16,248 nt of DNA from an uncultured Porphyromonadaceae bacterium (GTDB lineage Bacteria > Bacteroidota > Bacteroidia > Bacteroidales > Muribaculaceae), in contig CAMVDK010000038.1 in assembly GCA_947166165.1 (NCBI GenBank), positions 1 through 16,248 on the forward strand, in the 5' to 3' direction. The position numbers and the translations under genes were made by a program. A model generated the notes under the pieces. That model was given only the letters and a program-made list of their open reading frames with translations, had not been told where the DNA came from and did no database searches. Shown in pieces: positions 6,593 through 14,207 of this stretch; position 1 is the first letter of the stretch; the number at the start of each line of letters is the position of its first letter.

Positions 6593-7564
6593 TCAGTAGT
6601 TGTAGATAAGGCTGGCGAGCGTCTGCCCCACGGCCTTGAGGGTGGATGAGTCGATGACGTCGGGGGTGTCGTGGGTGGTGTGCCAGCCGCTGAAGAAGCC
6701 GTCGCCGCGCATGTCGATGATGTCGATGCAGGGGATGCCTGCGCGGTTGATGGGCACGTGGTCGTCGGTCACCGCGCCTCCGCTGCGGTTGACGAAGAAA
6801 TTGGCGTAGCCGGCCTGCCGCGCGGTGTCCCACACGAGTGTCACTGCGCTGGGGGCATACTGCGTGGAGAAGTACTCGGGGGCGAACTGTGCGCCCCGGG
6901 CGCCCACCATGTCGAGCAGGATGGCAAAAGCGGGTTGGTAGCCCTCGACGTGAGGATGCGCTGCCCAGTGCTGGGTGCCGAGCGCCCAGCTGTCGTCGTC
7001 GTTTTCCTGTCCCCAGTCCTCGGCATCGGTCATGAGCAGGTCCACTCCCACTTCGGGGCGCTGGGCATGCATGATGCGTGCCAGTTCGAGCATCACGGCC
7101 ACGCCGCTGGCGGCGTCGTTGGCTCCCATTACCGGTTCGCGACGCCGTGCCGGGTCAGGGTCCTGGTCGGCCCAGGGGCGGCAGTCCCAGTGGGCCACAA
7201 TCAGCAGGCGCTTCTGGGCGGCGGGGTTGACGGCGCCCACCAGGTTGGTGATGTTCAGCCGCGTGCCGTCGAAGGTGGTGACCTGCGCGTGCTGCGCGTA
7301 GACGGTGTCGCACCAACGTGTGAGTTGCTGCTGGAGCCATTGTGCGCACTGGCTGTGTGCCGGTGTGCCGGGCACGCGTGGCCCGAAAGCGCACTGGGTG
7401 TCGACGTAGGCTTTGGCGCTGTCGGCCACAAATTCGACGTGGCGGACGGCGGTGTCGGGGGTGGAGGGGGCCGACGTGGCTTCGCTGTGGGTGCTGGTAC
7501 AGGCCGCCAGGGCCAGGGCGGCCGATGCCAGAAGGTGGATGGCGATGCGCTTGTTGGAGTGCAT
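6593..7564 (-). CDS. Lipoprotein, M28-fold zinc glutaminyl-peptide cyclotransferase
   Basis: This 323-residue protein is of the M28 zinc aminopeptidase fold. It most resembles animal-type (type II) glutaminyl cyclase, which converts N-terminal Gln to pyroglutamate. The N-terminus is a lipoprotein signal with lipobox LAAC, Cys22 being the lipidated residue. Likely zinc ligands and acid/base residues are Asp150 in GANDAASG, Glu182 in DAED and His295 in the SGWHT stretch. The DDHVPINRAGIPCID segment (267-281) followed by WHT closely matches the pattern of type II glutaminyl cyclases. The preceding AHWDCRP is where peptidases keep their first His ligand. It would act in the periplasm on exported proteins. 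A plain aminopeptidase role remains possible. It begins about 140 bp after secG and overlaps no gene; mutS follows after 5 bp. Confidence 0.8.
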   Translation of the reverse strand: MHSNKRIAIHLLASAALALAACTSTHSEATSAPSTPDTAVRHVEFVADSAKAYVDTQCAFGPRVPGTPAHSQCAQWLQQQLTRWCDTVYAQHAQVTTFDGTRLNITNLVGAVNPAAQKRLLIVAHWDCRPWADQDPDPARRREPVMGANDAASGVAVMLELARIMHAQRPEVGVDLLMTDAEDWGQENDDDSWALGTQHWAAHPHVEGYQPAFAILLDMVGARGAQFAPEYFSTQYAPSAVTLVWDTARQAGYANFFVNRSGGAVTDDHVPINRAGIPCIDIIDMRGDGFFSGWHTTHDTPDVIDSSTLKAVGQTLASLIYNY

Positions 7565-7596
7565 GATTTGTTATGAATGTGATGTGAATATACCAC

Positions 7597-7641
7597 AAAA
7601 GCACGCACCCACTTTGAAGCTAAAAAGTGCGGTGTGCGTGC
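7597..7641 (-). terminator. Hairpin with short T-run after secG
   Basis: GCACGCAC at 7601-7608 pairs with GTGCGTGC at 7634-7641. The inner arms CC and ACTT pair with GG and AAGT across a small bulge. On the minus strand the stem is followed by TTTT (plus-strand 7597-7600). This fits an intrinsic terminator for transcripts leaving secG, ahead of the cyclase-mutS unit. Confidence 0.5.
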
Positions 7642-7654
7642 GTGGGTTTGCGGA

Positions 7655-7687
7655 GTGTCCCACGGAGTGGGTGAGCGTGTGGGACGC
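7655..7687. other. Second hairpin between secG and the cyclase gene
   Basis: A perfect 7-bp stem (GTCCCAC 7657-7663 with GTGGGAC 7679-7685) can be extended by one wobble and one G-C pair. The loop is 15 nt. It lies 17 bp past the secG stop and has no T-run. It may add to transcript termination or protect the secG mRNA 3' end. Confidence 0.4.
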
Positions 7688-7704
7688 GCTGTGCTGCCCG
7701 CTGG

Positions 7705-8073
7705 TTACTTTTGAGCGGGAGTCTGGTTGGCGGCAGGGGCCTGATTGGAAGCGGGAGCCTGATTGGCCTCGCCACCGGTGGGGAAGGAGGGAGCCTGCGT
7801 CTCGGTCTGCGTGGGCAGCTTCTTGATTTGCGGGCCGCCGTCGATGATGTTGGGGGCCTGCACGAATGCCGAAGCGATGCTCAGCACGCAGATGAAGATG
7901 GCCAGTCCCCAGGTTGCCTTTTCAATGAAATCGGTGGTCTGTTTCACACCGGCGAGCTGGTTATAGCCGCTCATATTGGAGGCCAAACCGCCGCCTTTCG
8001 ACTTCTGAATAAGGACAACTCCAATCAGCAAAATCGAGGCAATTAAGATAAGAATTGCTAAAACTGTGTACAT
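7705..8073 (-). CDS. secG: Preprotein translocase subunit SecG
   Basis: This 122-residue protein has the SecG layout. A first membrane helix (about 2-21) is followed by VLIQKSKGGGL, the typical conserved loop start at 20-30. A cytoplasmic stretch then leads to a second helix (about 53-73). SecG is the accessory inner-membrane subunit of SecYEG that helps SecA-driven export. Residues 74-122 form an unusual hydrophilic tail rich in Pro, Gln, Asn and Ala, with NQAPAS, NQAPAA and NQTPAQ as near-repeats. Such tails occur in Bacteroidetes SecG but vary in length. The gene starts one base after the upstream TPR-like gene stops, so they are cotranscribed. Two hairpins follow its stop codon. Confidence 0.93.
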   Translation of the reverse strand: MYTVLAILILIASILLIGVVLIQKSKGGGLASNMSGYNQLAGVKQTTDFIEKATWGLAIFICVLSIASAFVQAPNIIDGGPQIKKLPTQTETQAPSFPTGGEANQAPASNQAPAANQTPAQK

Positions 8074-8074
8074 T

Positions 8075-8866
8075 TTAATTATTATTGTTGGTTTTTTGTT
8101 TATTTTCTAGCCACACAAGCTTCCTAAGGAAACGAATTTGGTCTGCAAAGTAAATACTTTTTTCTGGAAAATTCAAACTTATGTTTTCAATAATTTCGAG
8201 GGCTTGCGAATATTTTTGTCGTGCGATATACATTTTGGCGAGACTTTCGCTGAGCATGGAATCGTCGGTGGGGTCGGCATTTTCGGCCTGGTGGACGGGA
8301 GCATCGGCGATTTCCTGCTTCTCTTTTTCGTCGATGTGGTGCTGTGTGGCGGCCGCCGAGGCCTGCTTCTCTTGCTGGATGCTCTGCTCGATGAAGCGGT
8401 TGATGCGTTCGTCCTGCTCGCTGGTGGCTGCCGGCTGCTTGGAACCTCCCTGCTCGCGCTCTTGCGCGGCGAGCACGTCGGCATAGTCGGGCATGGGGTT
8501 GAAGATGGCGCTCTCGAGGGCGGCTATTTCCTTTGGGCTGCTGCTGCCGTAGCTGCTCAGGAAACGGTCGATGGTGGTGTCGGTGTCGGGGGTCACGGGT
8601 TCGGGTTCGTCGGGATAGAAGTGCGCGAAGGCCTCCATGCCCTCGCCCAGCTGGAGCGCCAGCGTGCGGCGGTCGGCAAAGGTGATGGCGAGCCGGGCGA
8701 GCCGCTGCTCGCGGCCAGGGGCCGACGGGTTGCGCTTCAGGTAGAGCAGCAGCGGCACGTCGAAGTAGGGGTAGCGTTGCATCATCTGGTCGACCCATTG
8801 AGCGTCGACGGGTGCCTGGTCGTTGTCGAGTGCGAGGCGCAGTTGGGTGATGAGGGCTTCGTCCAT
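8075..8866 (-). CDS. Uncharacterised TPR-like protein between lptE and secG
   Basis: This 263-residue protein is one I do not recognise by function. It has no signal peptide or membrane helix. The N-terminal 80 residues are predicted helical. The middle (about 90-210) is acidic, Gln- and Glu-rich and probably disordered. The C-terminal part SLAKMYIARQKYSQALEIIE and the following helix resemble a tetratricopeptide unit (about 214-255), suggesting protein-protein contact. The ATG at 8864-8866 is preferred. A GTG at 8900-8902 would add 12 residues and overlap the lptE stop as GTGA. The gene is wedged between lptE and secG with tiny gaps, so an envelope-related, cotranscribed role is likely but unproven. 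Its last codons are AAT-rich. Confidence 0.8.
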   Translation of the reverse strand: MDEALITQLRLALDNDQAPVDAQWVDQMMQRYPYFDVPLLLYLKRNPSAPGREQRLARLAITFADRRTLALQLGEGMEAFAHFYPDEPEPVTPDTDTTIDRFLSSYGSSSPKEIAALESAIFNPMPDYADVLAAQEREQGGSKQPAATSEQDERINRFIEQSIQQEKQASAAATQHHIDEKEKQEIADAPVHQAENADPTDDSMLSESLAKMYIARQKYSQALEIIENISLNFPEKSIYFADQIRFLRKLVWLENKQKTNNNN

Positions 8867-8898
8867 GATTCTCGGGTGAAATGAGTGTTGCCGTTGGC

Positions 8899-9401
8899 TC
8901 ACCAGTCGCCGATGGTGGCGTTGAAGATGAGGTCGGCGAGGTCTTTGCTGATTTGGCTGCAGAGTTCGTCCTGCACATCGGTGAGCATCTCGGTGCTCGA
9001 GAAGTCGCGATAGGCGCTGAAAGTGAGGTCTTTCGAGAGCTGGTCGTTGCGGTTGTCGGTGTACTTGACGCGCACGGTGATGGTGAGGCGTGTCTGGCTG
9101 GCGTAGGCGTCTTCGCCCACGGCCTGCGGCGAGAGGCTGTAGCCGGTGATTTCGCCCTCGAGGCGCAGGTCGCTGTTGGCGCTGTCTACCACGCGCAGCC
9201 GCGTCTGCTGGGCTATCATGTCGGTGAGTCGGTTCTCGAACAGCTGCTGCAGCGGCGGGTAGACCAGAGCGGCCCGGATGGGGAAGTCGCCGAGCGAGAT
9301 GGTGCGGTACACGTTGTAGTCGATCGACGCACCATTGAAGGTGTAGCAGCCGCTGGTGGCCAGCATGAGAGCCATCAGTGCGAATAGTGAGGCCAGTCGT
9401 T

Positions 9402-9405
<4 letters not shown>
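8899..9405 (-). CDS. lptE: LPS-assembly lipoprotein LptE
   Basis: This 168-residue lipoprotein has a signal peptide ending at Cys20 (ATSGC; Thr at -3 is less usual for a lipobox). LptE plugs the LptD barrel in the outer membrane and helps insert lipopolysaccharide. The mature part fits the family in size and in its pattern: a conserved early Tyr-rich stretch (YTFNGASIDY), then PPLQQLFENRL, and the beta-strand run ending in RVKYTDNRN. The match to the Bacteroidetes LptE family is by overall pattern rather than by catalytic residues. The start at 9403-9405 overlaps the stop of the sigma-54-type regulator as ATGA, so translation is coupled. The frame is open further upstream but only as an antisense or shadow extension. 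Confidence 0.85.
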
Positions 9406-10712
<1,307 letters not shown>

Positions 10713-10739
10713 AGTGATGATTGTTTGGAAGGCTGTGGA

Positions 10740-11576
10740 TTATTTTTCCCAATGTTTCATGGAATAGGTTTTCTGCTTGAGGAAGTCGGCGAGACTCTCG
10801 GGCGTGGTGTGCCCGGCGATGGCCTCGGGAGCGACGGGCTGCCCGACGCTGATGCGGAACGTGTCGCCCTTGCGGCGGAACACCTCGGCCGGGAGCCGCA
10901 GCGTGCGCAGCCGCCAGTCGATCATGCCCAGCACGGTGAACAGCAGGCTGTTGTGGCCGTGGAAGTAGATGGGCACCACGGGCACCTTGAGCTTCTGGAT
11001 GATGCGCATCACCGACGGCTGCCACTCGCGGTCCTCGATGCGCAGGCCGCTGGTGAACTTCGACACGGCCCCGGCGGGGAAGAATCCCAGCGGATGCCCG
11101 CCGCGCACCTGCCGGATGGCCTCGGCGATGCCCTGCATCGACACGGCACGCTTGGCGGGGTCGTCGCTCGCCAGCGCGTCGACGGCGATGAAGTTGGGGC
11201 GCATGGCGGTGATGTGGTTCAGAATCATGTTCACCATCACCTTGAAGTCGGGGCGGTGCTCGCCCACGAGTTTGATGAGCATGATGCCGTCGAGCGCGCC
11301 GAAGGGGTGGTTCGACACGGTGATGAACCCGCCCTCGGGCAGGTGGTCGAGCACGTCCTGGCCGCGCACCTGCATCGTGATGGAAAGGTCGCGCAGCAGG
11401 CCCTGCGTGAAGGGCACGCCCGGCGTGTCGAAGTTGTGGTCGTGGATCCAGTTCACCTTGTCCACTGCCAGCAGCTTCATCAGCCAGGCCACCAGCCGGG
11501 GCTTGCCGTCGAAAAAGGGTGCCATCTGGCGTATGTCGTCGTAGTCGAGTACGGTCCTCTTGGTGGTCTCGCTCAT
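10740..11576 (-). CDS. PlsC-like lysophospholipid / aminolipid acyltransferase
   Basis: This 278-residue acyltransferase belongs to the glycerolipid (PlsC-type) superfamily. The catalytic motif is NHPFGALD, with His90 and Asp96. That is one residue longer than the classic HX4D and typical of the NHPxGxxD subgroup often called haemolysin-like. The second conserved block GFFPAGAVSKF (164-174) fits the substrate-binding region of that subgroup. Likely products are acylated phospholipid precursors or an amino-acid lipid. The Bacteroides glycine-lipid O-acyltransferase GlsA is a possible relative, but I cannot tell them apart by eye. The start at 11574-11576 is chosen because a promoter -7 box lies 22 bp upstream; the longer frame would start inside the palindrome and overlap that promoter. 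It opens the acyltransferase - regulator - lptE - TPR - secG operon. Confidence 0.85.
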   Translation of the reverse strand: MSETTKRTVLDYDDIRQMAPFFDGKPRLVAWLMKLLAVDKVNWIHDHNFDTPGVPFTQGLLRDLSITMQVRGQDVLDHLPEGGFITVSNHPFGALDGIMLIKLVGEHRPDFKVMVNMILNHITAMRPNFIAVDALASDDPAKRAVSMQGIAEAIRQVRGGHPLGFFPAGAVSKFTSGLRIEDREWQPSVMRIIQKLKVPVVPIYFHGHNSLLFTVLGMIDWRLRTLRLPAEVFRRKGDTFRISVGQPVAPEAIAGHTTPESLADFLKQKTYSMKHWEK

Positions 11577-11598
11577 GGGGTTATTCGTTTTGGGACGG

Positions 11599-11606
11599 CA
11601 AAGGTA
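11599..11606 (-). promoter_or_regulatory. Bacteroidetes -7 box for the acyltransferase - secG operon
   Basis: The minus strand reads TACCTTTG, an exact TAnnTTTG match, 22 bp before the acyltransferase start codon. No clean TTTG -33 element is spaced 19-21 bp upstream. That region is occupied by the 29-bp palindrome at 11620-11648, so the promoter may depend on or be blocked by a protein bound there. Confidence 0.65.
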
Positions 11607-11619
11607 CAAATAATAATCG

Positions 11620-11648
11620 GAACAACGTGACAATTTGTCACGTTGTTC
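11620..11648. repeat. Perfect 29-bp palindrome (operator or terminator)
   Basis: The arms GAACAACGTGACAA (11620-11633) and their exact complement (11635-11648) surround a single T. The site is 34 bp past the MBOAT stop codon and 13 bp upstream of the TACCTTTG box. It could therefore be the MBOAT transcript terminator, an operator overlapping the next promoter, or both. On the minus strand it is followed by an AT-rich stretch but no T-run. A 14-bp perfect arm is unlikely by chance. Confidence 0.75.
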
Positions 11649-11682
11649 ACAGGCTTTAACATTTCAGGGCGTATTCAGCGCT

Positions 11683-13179
11683 TCAGAACTGGAAGTAGAT
11701 GAAGGGCTGGATGTCGCTGCTCTTGACCTGGGCGATGAGCACCACAATAGCCACAAGGATGACCACATAGGCCACCATGGGCAGCCGTGCGAAGGCCTGC
11801 TTGCAGCGCTGCTCCCAGCTGTCGGGCGCGAAGTGGAGCAAAAATCCGACGGCCATGAGCGCCATCACCTGCCAGTAGCCCGTCACGAGCTGCCCGAACA
11901 CCTCGGGGTGGAAACTGGTGGCAATCTGCCCGATCATGGCCACGGAGCCGGCAAACTCCTTGTTGCGGAAAAAAATCCAGCACAGGCAGGCGAAGTGGAA
12001 CGTGGCCACCACGCAGAGCAGCTGCACCCACCGGTGGCGGTGCGGCGTGCCCAGCCGCTGCCCGGTGACGGTCATCCACATCTTGTGCACAGCCAGCGCG
12101 GCGCCGTGCAGCCCGCCCCACACCACGAAGTTCCACGACGCGCCGTGCCACAGTCCGCCCAGGAGCATGGTGAGCATCAGGTTCACATACTGCCGCACCT
12201 TGCCCTTGCGGTTGCCGCCCAGCGAGATGTAGAGGTAGTCGCGCAGCCACGAGCTGAGCGAGATGTGCCACCGGCGCCAGAACTCGGTCACCGACGCGCT
12301 CTTGTAGGGACTGTTGAAGTTGATGTTGAAGTGGAACCCGAGCAGCAGCGCGATGCCGATGGCCATGTCGCTGTAGCCCGAAAAGTCGCAGTAAATCTGC
12401 AGCGCGTAGCCATACACGCCCATCAGGTTCTCCAGGCCGCTGTAGAGCGCGGGATTGTCGAAGATGCGCTCCACGAAGTTCACGCTGATGTAGTCGCTGA
12501 TGACGGCCTTCTTGAACAAGCCGCACACGATGAACCACATGCCCGTGCCCACCATCTGCCGCGTGACGAGCAGCGGACGGCGGATTTGCGGAATGAAGTC
12601 GGCCGCGCGCACAATGGGGCCGGCCACCAGCTGCGGGAAGAACGACACATAGAACGCATAGTCGAGCAGCCGCTCAAGCGGCTGGATGCGGCCGCGATAC
12701 ACGTCGATGGTGTAGCTCAGCGACTGGAAGGTGAAAAACGAGATGCCCACCGGCAGGAAGATGTCCATGTCGTGGAACGCCTGCCCGCTCACGCTGGCAA
12801 AGATGTGACCCAGAAAGTTGGTGTACTTGAAGTAGCCCAGCAGGCCCAGGTCCACCGACAGGCTCAGTGCCACGAGCCACTTGCGGGCCGCCTGGCGCGA
12901 GGTGCGAGCCATCACCTGCGCGATGACGAAGTCGCTGCACGTGACCAGCGCCAGCAGGAAGAAGTAGAATCCGCTCGACTTGTAGTAGAAATAGTAGCTG
13001 AAGGCCGTCACAAAGGCCAGGCGCAGCGTGTTGCGCCGGTGCAGCGCGGCATACACCACGAGGAACGCAGCAGCCAGCCACAGAAACAGACCGCTGCTGA
13101 ATATCATGGGCGACTGCGGGTCGTAGACAAACTGACGCGCAATCAGGCTCCAGTCGATGACGTTGAGGGTGTTGAGCAT
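11683..13179 (-). CDS. MBOAT O-acyltransferase, AlgI/DltB type
   Basis: This 498-residue, polytopic inner-membrane protein of the membrane-bound O-acyltransferase family resembles AlgI, which passes acyl groups across the membrane to extracytoplasmic glycans. The catalytic His345 is in GLWHGASWNF (342-351). The conserved block FWRRWHISLSSWLRDYLYISLGG occupies 300-322 and YCDFSGYSDMAIGIA 263-277. There are about ten to twelve hydrophobic segments, and the length is normal. The usual partner, an SGNH/AlgJ-like transferase, is not next to it here. A promoter at 13212-13243 drives it, and the 29-bp palindrome follows its stop. The target polymer (exopolysaccharide, capsule or LPS) is unknown. It stands apart in orientation of context, with no glycosyltransferase nearby. 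Confidence 0.93.
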   Translation of the reverse strand: MLNTLNVIDWSLIARQFVYDPQSPMIFSSGLFLWLAAAFLVVYAALHRRNTLRLAFVTAFSYYFYYKSSGFYFFLLALVTCSDFVIAQVMARTSRQAARKWLVALSLSVDLGLLGYFKYTNFLGHIFASVSGQAFHDMDIFLPVGISFFTFQSLSYTIDVYRGRIQPLERLLDYAFYVSFFPQLVAGPIVRAADFIPQIRRPLLVTRQMVGTGMWFIVCGLFKKAVISDYISVNFVERIFDNPALYSGLENLMGVYGYALQIYCDFSGYSDMAIGIALLLGFHFNINFNSPYKSASVTEFWRRWHISLSSWLRDYLYISLGGNRKGKVRQYVNLMLTMLLGGLWHGASWNFVVWGGLHGAALAVHKMWMTVTGQRLGTPHRHRWVQLLCVVATFHFACLCWIFFRNKEFAGSVAMIGQIATSFHPEVFGQLVTGYWQVMALMAVGFLLHFAPDSWEQRCKQAFARLPMVAYVVILVAIVVLIAQVKSSDIQPFIYFQF

Positions 13180-13211
13180 TGATAGTGGTGGGGTTCACCG
13201 AATTTTGGCCG

Positions 13212-13243
13212 CAAAGTTACTGCTTTTTGAACTTATACGCAAC
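13212..13243 (-). promoter_or_regulatory. Bacteroidetes promoter for the MBOAT gene
   Basis: On the minus strand GTTG (13240-13243) and TAACTTTG (13212-13219) are separated by 20 bp. This fits the TTTG / TAnnTTTG promoter of Bacteroidetes, with one mismatch in the -33 element. The start codon lies 32 bp further on. Placing the promoter after the methyltransferase stop makes the MBOAT gene a separate unit. Confidence 0.7.
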
Positions 13244-13257
13244 TCATCAACATGAAA

Positions 13258-14154
13258 TCAGACCGACTTTTGTTCTTCTTGAGCCTTTCTGAAAACATAA
13301 ATCAGTGAACTTGCCTTTCGAGGTGCAACGAAGCCTTTTAGCGCGAATCTCACACCGCATGCAAGCGCCAAGAACTTGTTCTCACCGCTCAACAGACTGA
13401 CGTAGCAAGCGTCTAAAGGCAGCGCATGGCAAGCAATCAATCTGAAACCTTGCGCGTCGGCAAGCTTGCTCATGGTCTCGAAAGAGAAATGCCATAGATG
13501 CCTGGGCACATCCCACGCCGCCCATTGCTCTCCGTAATATTCTGAATCAAAGCTATTAGCATTGGGCACGGCAATCACAAGCAAACCGTCGGGTTTTAGC
13601 CAATGGCGCAGGCGCCCGCACAGTTCCGGCAAGTCGTGGATATGCTCTATGGCGTGCCATGCCGTGATCACGTCGGCGCTCGAACTGGCATACGCAGCCT
13701 GCATGACATCGCCGTCGAGCACCAAATCATGCTGTTTCCGAGCGTATTCCCGTGCCACCTCGCTCTGCTCACACCCGCCGACCTGCCAGCCGCACCTTCG
13801 CATATATGCCAAAAATTCGCCCGTGCCAGCACCGATGTCGATAATCAGCCCACCATGATGCTGATATCGGTGTATCAATCGGCTTTTCCAGCGCAGCATC
13901 ACATTGCGCACTAGGCGGTAGAGCATGGATATGAAGCCACGGCTCAAACCGTGGGGCCTGTAATCGGGTGTGCCATAGTATCGGCCTATCATCGACGGCG
14001 GCGGAGCGTCGAGCGTGAATAAAAAGCCGCAATGCCGGCATTGAACGATTTGGAAATCCTCGCCCGAGGTCAAGCGGTCGGTAGCGGTTAGATATGGTTT
14101 TAACTCCTTACTCCCACATAGAGGGCATTGATGCTGATGTGTGGTTGATATCAT
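13258..14154 (-). CDS. Class I SAM-dependent methyltransferase with N-terminal zinc ribbon
   Basis: This 298-residue protein carries two CxxC pairs at its N-terminus (Cys10/Cys13 and Cys39/Cys42), a probable zinc ribbon. A Rossmann-type methyltransferase follows, with motif I IIDIGAGTGEFL at 104-115. AWHAIEHIHD and LKPDGLLVIAVPN correspond to motifs further along the domain. The layout is that of the Methyltransf_23 group often found with O-antigen, lipid or small-molecule modification genes. The substrate cannot be inferred. There is no signal peptide. The start at 14152-14154 sits just 2 nt beyond a 13-bp hairpin, and the gene follows the sigma-barrel fusion by 53 bp. The two may be one unit with the hairpin controlling the second gene. 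Base composition is more AT-rich than in the mutS-secG region. Confidence 0.87.
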   Translation of the reverse strand: MISTTHQHQCPLCGSKELKPYLTATDRLTSGEDFQIVQCRHCGFLFTLDAPPPSMIGRYYGTPDYRPHGLSRGFISMLYRLVRNVMLRWKSRLIHRYQHHGGLIIDIGAGTGEFLAYMRRCGWQVGGCEQSEVAREYARKQHDLVLDGDVMQAAYASSSADVITAWHAIEHIHDLPELCGRLRHWLKPDGLLVIAVPNANSFDSEYYGEQWAAWDVPRHLWHFSFETMSKLADAQGFRLIACHALPLDACYVSLLSGENKFLALACGVRFALKGFVAPRKASSLIYVFRKAQEEQKSV

Positions 14155-14156
14155 TG

Positions 14157-14202
14157 AGCAATTCTCTTTTACCTAATTTGACAATCAGGAAAGAGAATTG
14201 CT
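14157..14202 (-). promoter_or_regulatory. 13-bp hairpin abutting the methyltransferase start codon
   Basis: AGCAATTCTCTTT (14157-14169) pairs perfectly with 14190-14202 across a 20-nt loop. It fills most of the 53-bp gap between the sigma-barrel fusion and the methyltransferase and ends 2 nt before the ATG. In the mRNA it could hide the ribosome-entry site or stop transcription from the fusion gene. It lacks a T-run, so a pure terminator is less likely. Confidence 0.6.
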
Positions 14203-14207
14203 GCATG

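Noticed and set aside
3804..6599. Very long plus-strand open frame (931 codons) antisense to mutS
   Set aside because: The minus-strand frame encodes a full MutS with all motifs. The antisense frame has a low-complexity Val/His/Glu/Ala-rich product, begins in the tandem repeat and has no family features. The C-ending codon bias of the real gene keeps the opposite frame open.
11635..13182. Plus-strand open frame of 515 codons
   Set aside because: It is antisense to the MBOAT gene, whose catalytic motifs and membrane segments are plain. The product is His/Glu/Gln-rich with no recognisable domain.
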